Shown here piece after piece: positions 23,868 to 31,053 of a stretch of 47,767 bases of DNA (within the stretch, counting starts at the first letter, position 1; every line of letters starts with the position of its first letter). Source of the DNA: a virus; IMG/VR virus record IMGVR_UViG_3300040771_000255, positions 1-47,767 of that record. One strand, written 5' to 3'. Below the pieces are notes generated by a model. It was not told the origin of the DNA. It did not search any database and was given only the letters and a program-made list of their open reading frames with translations. The translations under genes and the position numbers were made by a program.

Positions 23868-24611
23868 ATGAAAAAGAAATTTAACCCAGAATTATTAAAA
23901 GAAGAACTTAAAAAATTTAGACTTATTTCAGAATATACTTTTGAAACTAAGGGCTATAATTCAGATAACCCATATACTGATGATAAATTATTATATGGTA
24001 ACTCTACGATAGATGAAGTTGATGAAAATCCAGATGCTGCTGATGAAATAGGTAAAGATTTAGGTTTACCACCTGAACAAGACATGGGTGGGATGCCAGA
24101 TACAAATGGAGCACCAGAACAAAACCCTGGAAATGCTATTGATGAACCAGCTCCAGAACCAGCTCCAGAACCAGCTCCAGAACCAGCTCCAGAAAGTGAT
24201 GGTGTTGAGGTTGATGTTACTTCACTTGTTAATTCTAGTGAAGAAGCTAAAGAATCAGCCGATAGTGCTAGTGAAAAATCAGACATGATATTACAAAAAA
24301 TTATAGATTTGGAATCACGAATCAGTAATATGGATAAAATCACTAATAAAATTGAAAACCTAGAACAAGAAATAATCAAAAGAAATCCGACAGAGGTTGA
24401 AAAATTAGAAATGCGTTCATTAAATTCTTTCCCTTATAGTCAAAAATTAACTGACTATTGGGCAGATAAAGAAGGTCAATATGATGTTATGGGTGATAAT
24501 AAGCAAGAATATATTTTAACCAAAGATGATGTTAATTCAGATTATAGTGATAATAACATAAAACAAAGTTTTACTGTTAAAAACGATGAATACGAAGAGG
24601 AAGATATTTAA
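23868..24611 (+). CDS. Acidic coiled-coil protein with Pro-Ala-Pro-Glu repeats (possible scaffold-type protein)
   Basis: 247 residues, very acidic. The N-terminus is basic-helical (FNPELLKEELKKFRLISEYT) with I20-S21-E22. Residues 40-110 are disordered, with a (PAPE)4 repeat at about 94-109. A coiled coil at about 120-170 follows (SADSASEKSDMILQKIIDLE), and the last 75 residues are polar and end EEEDI. This build (basic tip, acidic linker, coiled coil) resembles scaffold or core proteins of phage heads, but I see no specific family match and no head genes nearby. It ends at a strong terminator. Confidence 0.55.
   Translation: MKKKFNPELLKEELKKFRLISEYTFETKGYNSDNPYTDDKLLYGNSTIDEVDENPDAADEIGKDLGLPPEQDMGGMPDTNGAPEQNPGNAIDEPAPEPAPEPAPEPAPESDGVEVDVTSLVNSSEEAKESADSASEKSDMILQKIIDLESRISNMDKITNKIENLEQEIIKRNPTEVEKLEMRSLNSFPYSQKLTDYWADKEGQYDVMGDNKQEYILTKDDVNSDYSDNNIKQSFTVKNDEYEEEDI
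24147..24194 (+). repeat. Four tandem 12-base repeats encoding PAPE
   Basis: CCAGCTCCAGAA is repeated exactly four times in frame, giving Pro-Ala-Pro-Glu x4. It is a stiff linker in the acidic protein. Identity at the base level suggests recent slippage expansion. Confidence 0.9.
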
Positions 24612-24619
24612 ATAAATTT

Positions 24620-24650
24620 AACCCCTTATAATTAAGGGGTTTTTTATTTT
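24620..24650 (+). terminator. Rho-independent terminator before the replication block
   Basis: AACCCCTTA (24620-24628) pairs with TAAGGGGTT (24633-24641) with a TAAT loop, followed by a T-run. It closes the group of small genes from 22639. Confidence 0.9.
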
Positions 24651-24671
24651 ATAAAATAAAAAAAATATGAC

Positions 24672-24702
24672 TTGTTATTTCTTAAAATTAATAGTAACTT
24701 TG
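24672..24702 (+). promoter_or_regulatory. Host-type promoter P1 of the SSB gene (TTG-N20-TAACTTTG)
   Basis: TTG at 24672-24674 and TAACTTTG at 24695-24702, spacer 20. It is the upstream one of two tandem promoters and would give a leader of about 125 bases. Confidence 0.75.
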
Positions 24703-24749
24703 TAAAAAAATATCTTAAAAATATTACCTAAAAAAAATGAAAATACTAC

Positions 24750-24779
24750 TTGACTTTTAATAAATAATTAGTATATTTG
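24750..24779 (+). promoter_or_regulatory. Host-type promoter P2 of the SSB gene (TTG-N19-TATATTTG)
   Basis: TTG at 24750-24752 (within TTGAC) and TATATTTG at 24772-24779, spacer 19. It lies about 55 bases before the SSB ATG. Together with P1 it suggests strong early expression. Confidence 0.8.
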
Positions 24780-24834
24780 TACAAGAATAATAATATAATA
24801 AATAACATAATAATTAATATAATAACTGAACACA

Positions 24835-25743
24835 ATGAAAAATGGAAAATCAGCTTTAGAAGCAATGTTAGCACAATACGAAACGAATAACAAACCAAAA
24901 TATGAAAAAACAGAAAGTTCTTTTGTTTTTAATAAAAACGCATATTTTACGATTTACGACTTACCTGATGGTGTAGATTCAATGACAAAAGAAATTAGAC
25001 TATTACCTAATTTCAATGGTGGTTCCCCATTGGTAGAATATCATGGACATACAGCACCACTAGAAGGTAAAAATAAAACATTTGCATGTTTACAACACGA
25101 AAAAGGCACAGCTTGCCCATTCTGTGAAGCTAGAGAAGAATTATTATCTAGTGGTGATGCGCAAGATAAAGAATTTGCGAAAAAATACTACCCTAAAAAA
25201 TTATATGTTGCTAAAGTAATCGATAGAGCACATGAAGACCATGGTGTTAAATATTGGAGATTTAACCATGATTTCCGTAAAGAGGGTGTTTTTGATAAAA
25301 TTGTAGGTATAAGTACAAACCTTAAGAAAAACAAAGATTTATCAAATCCATTAGAAGGTCGTGATTTATCTATTTTTATTAATAGAAACCAACAAAAAAT
25401 TCCAGTAATTACAACATTGTCACATCAAGACCCAACAGTTTTATCTGAAGATAAAGAATTAATGGATACATGGTTAGCTGATGAAGGTACATGGGAAAGT
25501 GTATTTCCAGTTAAATCTTATGAGTATTTAGAGATTATCGTTAGAGGTGACACACCAGTTTGGGATAGAGAAAATAAATGTTTTGTTAGTAAAGAAGCAC
25601 AAGTTGAAGGTGAAGATAATTCAGAAAAAACTTTAGACTCTGAATTAACACTACAAGTTGAAAATGTTAAATCTAATGTTAAAGCAGCTGACGTTGTTTT
25701 AAAACCAGTAGTTGAAGAAGAAGAAGACGATTTACCGTTTTAA
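24835..25743 (+). CDS. 32: Single-stranded DNA-binding protein (T4 gp32-like)
   Basis: 302 residues (T4 gp32 has 301). It coats single-stranded DNA during replication and recombination and organises polymerase, helicase loader and UvsX. A zinc site is visible: H72, C85, C94 and C97, with spacings 12, 8 and 2, close to the H-C-C-C site of gp32. The N-terminal 20 residues are the basic self-association region (MKNGKSALEAMLAQYE). The C-terminus is acidic and ends EEEEDDLPF, the same kind of acidic tip with Pro-Phe that bacterial SSB uses to bind partners. Two host-type promoters precede it, and a terminator separates it from uvsX, which fits a product needed in large amount. Confidence 0.93.
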   Translation: MKNGKSALEAMLAQYETNNKPKYEKTESSFVFNKNAYFTIYDLPDGVDSMTKEIRLLPNFNGGSPLVEYHGHTAPLEGKNKTFACLQHEKGTACPFCEAREELLSSGDAQDKEFAKKYYPKKLYVAKVIDRAHEDHGVKYWRFNHDFRKEGVFDKIVGISTNLKKNKDLSNPLEGRDLSIFINRNQQKIPVITTLSHQDPTVLSEDKELMDTWLADEGTWESVFPVKSYEYLEIIVRGDTPVWDRENKCFVSKEAQVEGEDNSEKTLDSELTLQVENVKSNVKAADVVLKPVVEEEEDDLPF

Positions 25744-25767
25744 TAAATAAATAAAAATAATTAACAT

Positions 25768-25798
25768 AAAAAAAAGGTGAGAAATTGCCTTTTTTTTT
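25768..25798 (+). terminator. Terminator/attenuator between SSB and uvsX
   Basis: A run of A followed by GGTGA, a GAAA loop, TTGCC and nine T residues forms a hairpin with A-T pairs outside. No promoter is seen between it and uvsX, so it may only partly stop transcription and set the SSB:UvsX ratio. Confidence 0.75.
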
Positions 25799-25831
25799 AT
25801 CTAAAATAACGAAAAATAATTAAGATTTAAA

Positions 25832-26944
25832 ATGTCTCAAAAACCAGAAAAAAAACCAATAACAAAAAAACCATTTGATAATTCAGATTTTAAAAAAAGT
25901 CTAGGTTTAGGTAAGCAAGTAATAAAAGAAAAAGAAATAACTTGGATACCGTTTAAAAAAGCTTTTCACGATGCTGTTGGTGTACCTGGTGTGGCTAGAG
26001 GTTATACAACACAATTTAGAGGTTTTTCAGATGTTGGAAAATCTACTGGTATCTACGAATCGTTAGCTGGTAATCAAAAATTAGGTGATTATTCTATTAT
26101 AATTGACACTGAGGGTAGTTTTAATTGGGAGCACGCTAAATTAGTTGGTTTTAATTATCAAGAAATATTTGATGAAGAAACTGGTGAGATTATAGATTAT
26201 GATGGTGACGATTTTATGTATTTTGGTGGTAGAGACTTATTAAATTTATATCAAAATTTTGATTATAAAGATGCTAAAATGAAAACAACACCATTAAGAT
26301 ATGTTCCAGTTGTTGAAGATATTGCACGTTTAATTAATGAGATTTTAGATAAACAAGAAAAAGGTGAATTCCCACATAATATTACATTTTTATGGGATTC
26401 AATAGGTTCTATTGGTTGTTTTCAAGGTGCAGTATCTAATACTAATAATAATCAATGGACAGCTGGTGCGTTAAAAAGAGAATTTGAATCAATATTAAAT
26501 TTCAGAATACCAGATTCTAGAAGATTATCATCAAAGTATACCAACACATTTGTTGCTGTACAAAAAATATGGTTAAGACCAAATGCTGTTGGACAACCAA
26601 CAATTATGCATAATGGTGGTGAAGGGTTTAAATATGGTGTTAGAATGATTTTTCACATGGGTGGTAAATCAACATCATCAGCTAAAAAATTAGAAGCTGT
26701 AAATGCTGGTAGAAGCTATAATTTTGGTGTCACAACTGAAATACAATGTGTTAAAAATCACGTTAATGGTATTGAACTAATGGGGACTATTTGTTCAACA
26801 CCACATGGTTTTCTTAATCCATCAGAAAAAAATGCATACGTTTCAGCAAATAAGGGTTTTATCAATGCTAAACTAGGTACTAATTTCTCTGATTTTGAAG
26901 TTGTCGAGGAAGAATTAGACACTGATGCTTACTCAAAAGATTAA
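25832..26944 (+). CDS. uvsX: RecA-like recombinase UvsX
   Basis: 370 residues (T4 UvsX has 391). It forms filaments on single-stranded DNA and catalyses strand exchange for recombination-dependent replication. The Walker A motif is GFSDVGKS at 64-71, and a RecA-type acidic motif is IDTEGSF with D92 and E94. Walker B is FLWDS with D189. The section GVRMIFHMGGKSTSS (about 270-285) matches the loop region of UvsX proteins. The C-terminus is acidic. It lies directly after the SSB gene, its functional partner, with no separate promoter visible. Confidence 0.93.
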   Translation: MSQKPEKKPITKKPFDNSDFKKSLGLGKQVIKEKEITWIPFKKAFHDAVGVPGVARGYTTQFRGFSDVGKSTGIYESLAGNQKLGDYSIIIDTEGSFNWEHAKLVGFNYQEIFDEETGEIIDYDGDDFMYFGGRDLLNLYQNFDYKDAKMKTTPLRYVPVVEDIARLINEILDKQEKGEFPHNITFLWDSIGSIGCFQGAVSNTNNNQWTAGALKREFESILNFRIPDSRRLSSKYTNTFVAVQKIWLRPNAVGQPTIMHNGGEGFKYGVRMIFHMGGKSTSSAKKLEAVNAGRSYNFGVTTEIQCVKNHVNGIELMGTICSTPHGFLNPSEKNAYVSANKGFINAKLGTNFSDFEVVEEELDTDAYSKD

Positions 26945-26985
26945 AAGTAGTAAAAAAAAAGAGTATTAACCATTAAAGTTTTAAA

Positions 26986-28029
26986 ATGGGTACAAAACCA
27001 CCAAAAAGAGGTGAAAAAATAGAAAAAAAACAAAACACATTATTAGTAGATGGAAATGCCCTATTTAAAACGGGCTTTTTCGGTGCTAAGAATGTCTACA
27101 ACAAAGATGGTCAACACATAGGTGGACTATATCAATTTTTAACAATACTAAGAAAAATGTTAGTTGATGATTTATATCACAGAGTTTATGTATTCTGGGA
27201 TGGTAATCTAAGCGGTAAACTTAGATATGATTTTTATAAACCATATAAAAGTGACCGTGGTAAAGACTTTATAAATGGAACTCACCCAATAGATGCTTCC
27301 GAACTATCTCAACGTAAAATACTTTGGGAATATATTAACGAAATGTATATCAGACAACTAAAACATGAAATTATCGAAGGTGATGATTTTATAGCTTACT
27401 ACTGTCTAACAAAAAAAGAAAACGAAAAGATTACCATATGTACTAATGATACTGACATGGCCCAATTAATAAATGAAGATGTAAAAATTTATTACCTACA
27501 TTTAAAGAATTATGTTGATAATGTCAATTATTCTTCGTACTTTAGCCATCATCAGAGCAATGCTCTTTTAGTTAAATCAATAATAGGTGACACTGCTGAT
27601 TCTATAAAAGGTATAAAGGGTGTGGGTGAATCAACACTACTAACTAACTTTCCAGAATTAAAAGAAAAAGAGTTGACTATTGATGAGATAATAAAACAAG
27701 CTAAGGTTATACAAGAAAATAGAAAACAAGGTAAGAAACCACCTCTTAAAGCGTTGACAAATATCATTGAGTCTATAACGGATGGTGTACAAGGAAAAGA
27801 TATATATGCAATTAATAAAAAATTGATAAATCTTAAAGAACCTTTGATGACTAAAGATGGTATAAGGCAATTAGAAGATTTAATAGAAGGTACGTTAGAT
27901 TCTTCAGGTAGAGAGTTAAAAAACGTCATGGCTATGATGAAACGTGATGGTATAGATAAAGAAATTGGTGATTACAGATACCCTGATTATCTGGTACCAT
28001 TTAAACAATTAGTAACAAGAGAAAAATAG
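26986..28029 (+). CDS. rnh: 5'-3' exonuclease / RNase H (T4 rnh-like)
   Basis: 347 residues (T4 RNase H has 305). The enzyme removes RNA primers and flaps of lagging-strand fragments. The metal-binding acidic residues of the FEN/5' exonuclease family are all present: LLVDGNALF (D22), VYVFWDG (D72), EGDDFIAYY (D133, D134), CTNDTDM (D155, D157) and GDTADSIKGIKGVGEST (D202, D205, with the helix-hairpin-helix DNA-binding turn). An arch-type segment follows D72 with YKPYKSDRG. The C-terminal 100 residues are family-variable. It is in the same transcript as uvsX, 41 bases downstream. Confidence 0.9.
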   Translation: MGTKPPKRGEKIEKKQNTLLVDGNALFKTGFFGAKNVYNKDGQHIGGLYQFLTILRKMLVDDLYHRVYVFWDGNLSGKLRYDFYKPYKSDRGKDFINGTHPIDASELSQRKILWEYINEMYIRQLKHEIIEGDDFIAYYCLTKKENEKITICTNDTDMAQLINEDVKIYYLHLKNYVDNVNYSSYFSHHQSNALLVKSIIGDTADSIKGIKGVGESTLLTNFPELKEKELTIDEIIKQAKVIQENRKQGKKPPLKALTNIIESITDGVQGKDIYAINKKLINLKEPLMTKDGIRQLEDLIEGTLDSSGRELKNVMAMMKRDGIDKEIGDYRYPDYLVPFKQLVTREK

Positions 28030-28061
28030 AACAATTAAAAACAATTAAAAACAAAAACAAA

Positions 28062-28589
28062 ATGGCACTAAACACTAAAAAAATGGAAGAACAAGTATTT
28101 GACGAACCAAGATTCGAATTTTTATTATATGTAAATAATAATATTATTTGTCAAAGAGGTTTTAATATCCGTGATTATGATGAAAAATTCACAGATGTTG
28201 TTGAGTCTAATGAGGTTAGACAATTTCCAGAGTTTGATGAAATTAAAACATTAATCGATTCACTTACTGGTATGAATAATGGTGAGTTTGGGGAGTTAGG
28301 TATGATACCTAACCATTTAAAACAAAAATCTATTACCTATCTTTGGGATAATTATAATCCATTCCAATATCAAGGTGTTGATTCTTATAAATCACCAAAT
28401 AAAAAAGGTGATACATTCCAATTTGAGATAAAAGCTGATAATTACATTTTAGCAAAAAGTGAATTTTCTAACGAATTTTTTACATTAAACCCAAAAATAA
28501 ACGTTGATATTAGAGAAATTATACCAGAAATCATCAAAGAGATTAGGTATTATTTATCTTCAAAAAATTATTCAAAAGTGTTGGTTTAA
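28062..28589 (+). CDS. Unknown protein in the replication block
   Basis: 175 residues, not recognised. The N-terminal half is strand-rich and begins with EPRFEFLLYVNNNIICQRGF. Then comes a helical section (FDEIKTLIDSLTGMNN), and the C-terminal helix (IREIIPEIIKEIRYYLS) closes the protein. No zinc site or nucleotide-binding motif is visible. It lies between RNase H and the helicase, where T4-like phages often encode helicase loaders (gp59) or other small accessory proteins, but there is no clear match. The leader has a direct repeat of ACAATTAAAA. A hairpin overlaps its stop codon. Confidence 0.6.
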   Translation: MALNTKKMEEQVFDEPRFEFLLYVNNNIICQRGFNIRDYDEKFTDVVESNEVRQFPEFDEIKTLIDSLTGMNNGEFGELGMIPNHLKQKSITYLWDNYNPFQYQGVDSYKSPNKKGDTFQFEIKADNYILAKSEFSNEFFTLNPKINVDIREIIPEIIKEIRYYLSSKNYSKVLV

Positions 28590-28601
28590 CCAATACTTTT
28601 G
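28573..28601 (+). terminator. Hairpin overlapping the stop codon, possible terminator
   Basis: CAAAAGTGTTGG (28573-28584) pairs with CCAATACTTTTG (28590-28601), one G-T wobble, TTTAA loop that contains the stop codon TAA of the upstream gene. There is no long T-run after it, so termination is uncertain. It is nearly symmetrical and would form on both strands. Confidence 0.5.
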
Positions 28602-28602
28602 T

Positions 28603-28616
28603 ATATTTATAATAAC
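28603..28616 (+). promoter_or_regulatory. Putative middle/late promoter before the helicase-nrd group
   Basis: ATATTTATAATAAC follows the hairpin at 28573-28601 directly, 25 bases before the helicase ATG. It shows that the motif is not limited to structural genes, so it may be a middle as well as a late promoter. Confidence 0.5.
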
Positions 28617-28640
28617 AATGTTTTAAAATAGTAGACTATA

Positions 28641-30059
28641 ATGGCGAATATAGATAAGAATAATTTAGGTTACTTAGGGGCAGATTACCAATTACGATTA
28701 GTTGCTCAAATACTTACTGATAGAAAATTTGGTGAATTAATAATCGACATATTGAACCCTAATTACTTTCAAGATGAATATGTTAGAATAGTTGTGGCGG
28801 CAATTAAAAACGCAAAACAAGTATATGATGTGTTACCAGATATGGGTAGTCTTGAAGCTAGATTATTAGATGAAATTTCAGGTGATGTTCAAAGAAGATA
28901 TGCAATTTCTCAACTTAGAAAAATACAAGAAGCAAGTTTAAATGACACTATTTGGGTTCAAGACACTGCTATGCGTTTTTGTAAACAACAAGAACTAATA
29001 AAATCAGTACAAGAGATTAATAGAATCATTAGTAAGGGTGATAATGAAACTTATGAAGAATGTGCTATAATATTAAGAAAAGCGTTAGACCATGGTGATT
29101 CTAAGGATGATGGTATGGATATCTTTCACGATATTGAACATGTATTAGAGGATGATTTTAGAAAACCAATTAGAACTGGTATTCATGGTTTAGATGATAT
29201 TATGGATGGTGGTTTAGCTAGGGGTGAGTTAGCGGTTGTATTAGCACCGTTTGGTGTTGGTAAAACAACCATGTTAACTAAAATTGCTAATACAGCAATG
29301 ACTGATGGGTTGAAAGTTTTACAAATTTTCTTTGAAGATAACCCGAAAGTTATTCAAAGAAAACATTTAGCTTGTTGGTCTAAGATTAGTTTAAATGAAT
29401 TGTCAACACACAGAGAAGATATTATGGATATTGTAACTGAAATGACAGCTAAAAAAGGTGTGTTAAAACTTAAGAAATTTTCTAGTGATGGTACAACAAT
29501 ACCAGTTATTAGACAATATATTAGAAAATTAACAGCGCAAGGGTTTAAACCTGATATTTTAGTGTTAGATTATATTGACTGTGTTGAACCATCTAGAACA
29601 TTTAGTGATGTAAATGTAGGTGAAGGTAGTGTGATGAGACAATTTGAAACTTTATTACATGAATTAGATATAGCTGGATGGACAGCTGTACAAGGTAATA
29701 GAAGCTCTATTTCAGCTTCAGTTGTTGAGGCTAACCAAATGGGTGGTTCGATTAAAAAAGGGCAAATTGGGCATTTTGTTGTATCTATTGCTAAAACATT
29801 AGACCAAAAAGAAAATGGCACCGCTACTATGGCGATACTTAAATCTCGTTTCGGTAAGGATGGGGTTGTATTTGAAGATATAGTTTTCAATAATGCAACG
29901 ATTCAAATTGATATGGGTGAAAAAGATAGAGGTCATACACGTGTAGAGTATAAAAAAGTCGTTGAGACACAAGAAAAAGCGAAAGCTAATAGAATAATGG
30001 ATGCTGCTAAACAAAGAAAAAGTCTTTTAGGTGGTGTTTCAGATGAAGAAAACAATTAA
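28641..30059 (+). CDS. 41: Replicative DNA helicase (T4 gp41 / DnaB family)
   Basis: 472 residues (T4 gp41 has 475). It unwinds DNA at the fork as a hexamer and supports the primase. The N-terminal domain (1-165) is helical. The RecA-type core has [20 protein letters not shown] before Walker A ([10 protein letters not shown]208). Walker B is DILVLDYID with D310. Later motifs are AVQGNRSS, which is the H3-like position, and [10 protein letters not shown] with [10 protein letters not shown]. No fused primase domain is seen, as in T4, where primase is a separate gene. The helicase probably shares a transcript with nrdB and nrdA. Confidence 0.92.
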   Translation: MANIDKNNLGYLGADYQLRLVAQILTDRKFGELIIDILNPNYFQDEYVRIVVAAIKNAKQVYDVLPDMGSLEARLLDEISGDVQRRYAISQLRKIQEASLNDTIWVQDTAMRFCKQQELIKSVQEINRIISKGDNETYEECAIILRKALDHGDSKDDGMDIFHDIEHVLEDDFRKPIRTGIHGLDDIMDGGLARGELAVVLAPFGVGKTTMLTKIANTAMTDGLKVLQIFFEDNPKVIQRKHLACWSKISLNELSTHREDIMDIVTEMTAKKGVLKLKKFSSDGTTIPVIRQYIRKLTAQGFKPDILVLDYIDCVEPSRTFSDVNVGEGSVMRQFETLLHELDIAGWTAVQGNRSSISASVVEANQMGGSIKKGQIGHFVVSIAKTLDQKENGTATMAILKSRFGKDGVVFEDIVFNNATIQIDMGEKDRGHTRVEYKKVVETQEKAKANRIMDAAKQRKSLLGGVSDEENN

Positions 30060-30081
30060 TAATAAAAAAAAAATAATAATA

Positions 30082-31035
30082 ATGATTGAACCTATATTAA
30101 AAGAAAACGACAATAGATTTGTAATTTTTCCAATTGAACACCAAGATATTTTTGACATGTACTTAACCCAAAAAGCGGCTATGTGGACAGTTGAAGAAAT
30201 TGATTTATCAAAAGATATTGAACATTGGAATAAAAAATTAAGTAATGATGAAAGATATTTTATTAAGAACATATTAGCATTTTTTGCCGCTTCAGATGGT
30301 ATTGTAAATGAGAATTTAGCTATTAATTTTCTTAATGAAGTACAATATGCTGAAGCTAAATTTTTCTATGGTTTTCAAATTATGATGGAAAATATTCATA
30401 GTCATATGTATTCCTTATTGATTGACACATATGTAAAGGATATCAAAGAGAGAAATGAATGTTTCAAAGCTATTGAGTATATGCCACCAGTTAAGAAAAA
30501 AGCTGAATGGGCTCTTAATTGGGTTGATTCACCTAATTTTGTTGAAAGACTTATAGCATTTGTTGCCGTTGAAGGTATTTTCTTCTCTGGTAGTTTTTGT
30601 AGTATCTTTTATCTTAAGTCTAGAGGTTTAATGCCTGGATTATGTGATTCAAATGTTTTTATTTCTAGAGATGAAGCAATGCATGCTGATTTTGCGATAC
30701 ATTTAATCAATAACCATATTGTTAATAAACCATCTAAAGAAAAAATTAGAGAAATATTTTTATCTGCTTTAGTAATTGAAAAAGAATTTATTACTGAGTC
30801 ATTACCTGTAAGTTTAATCGGTATGAATTCTGGATTAATGAAACAATACTTAGAATTTGTTGTTGATGGTTTGTTAGTACAATTAAAATGTGAAAAAGAA
30901 TTTAACTCAAAGAATCCATTTGAATTTATGAATCAGATAGCATTAAAAACAAAACAGAATTTCTTTGAAGGTCGCTCAACTGAGTATAAAGCTGCAGATT
31001 TATCTGGTGCTATATCATTTGACGAAGAAATATAA
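30082..31035 (+). CDS. nrdB: Ribonucleotide reductase class Ia small subunit (NrdB)
   Basis: 317 residues from the ATG at 30082. An upstream start at 30031 in the same frame lies inside the helicase gene, and its extra 17 residues are low-complexity Lys/Ile/Asn, so it is rejected. All residues of the di-iron tyrosyl-radical centre are present: D72 ([11 protein letters not shown]), E103 and H106 ([10 protein letters not shown]), the radical tyrosine Y110, E164 ([10 protein letters not shown]), and E198 and H201 ([10 protein letters not shown]). The C-terminal tail ([10 protein letters not shown]) fits the part that docks on NrdA. It supplies the radical for dNTP synthesis with the neighbouring NrdA. 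It is shorter than T4 NrdB (388). Confidence 0.95.
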   Translation: MIEPILKENDNRFVIFPIEHQDIFDMYLTQKAAMWTVEEIDLSKDIEHWNKKLSNDERYFIKNILAFFAASDGIVNENLAINFLNEVQYAEAKFFYGFQIMMENIHSHMYSLLIDTYVKDIKERNECFKAIEYMPPVKKKAEWALNWVDSPNFVERLIAFVAVEGIFFSGSFCSIFYLKSRGLMPGLCDSNVFISRDEAMHADFAIHLINNHIVNKPSKEKIREIFLSALVIEKEFITESLPVSLIGMNSGLMKQYLEFVVDGLLVQLKCEKEFNSKNPFEFMNQIALKTKQNFFEGRSTEYKAADLSGAISFDEEI

Positions 31036-31053
31036 AATATAAAAATAAAAAAT

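Noticed and set aside
23954-24379. Open frame of 141 codons on the minus strand opposite the acidic coiled-coil gene
   Set aside because: Its Ser/Gly/Ala composition is just the complement of the PAPE repeats and acidic codons. It has no promoter motif or A-rich leader, and the plus-strand gene fits the operon.
30031-30081. Longer start of nrdB within the helicase gene
   Set aside because: The extra 17 residues are low-complexity Lys/Ile/Asn. The ATG at 30082 gives an N-terminus typical of small subunits.
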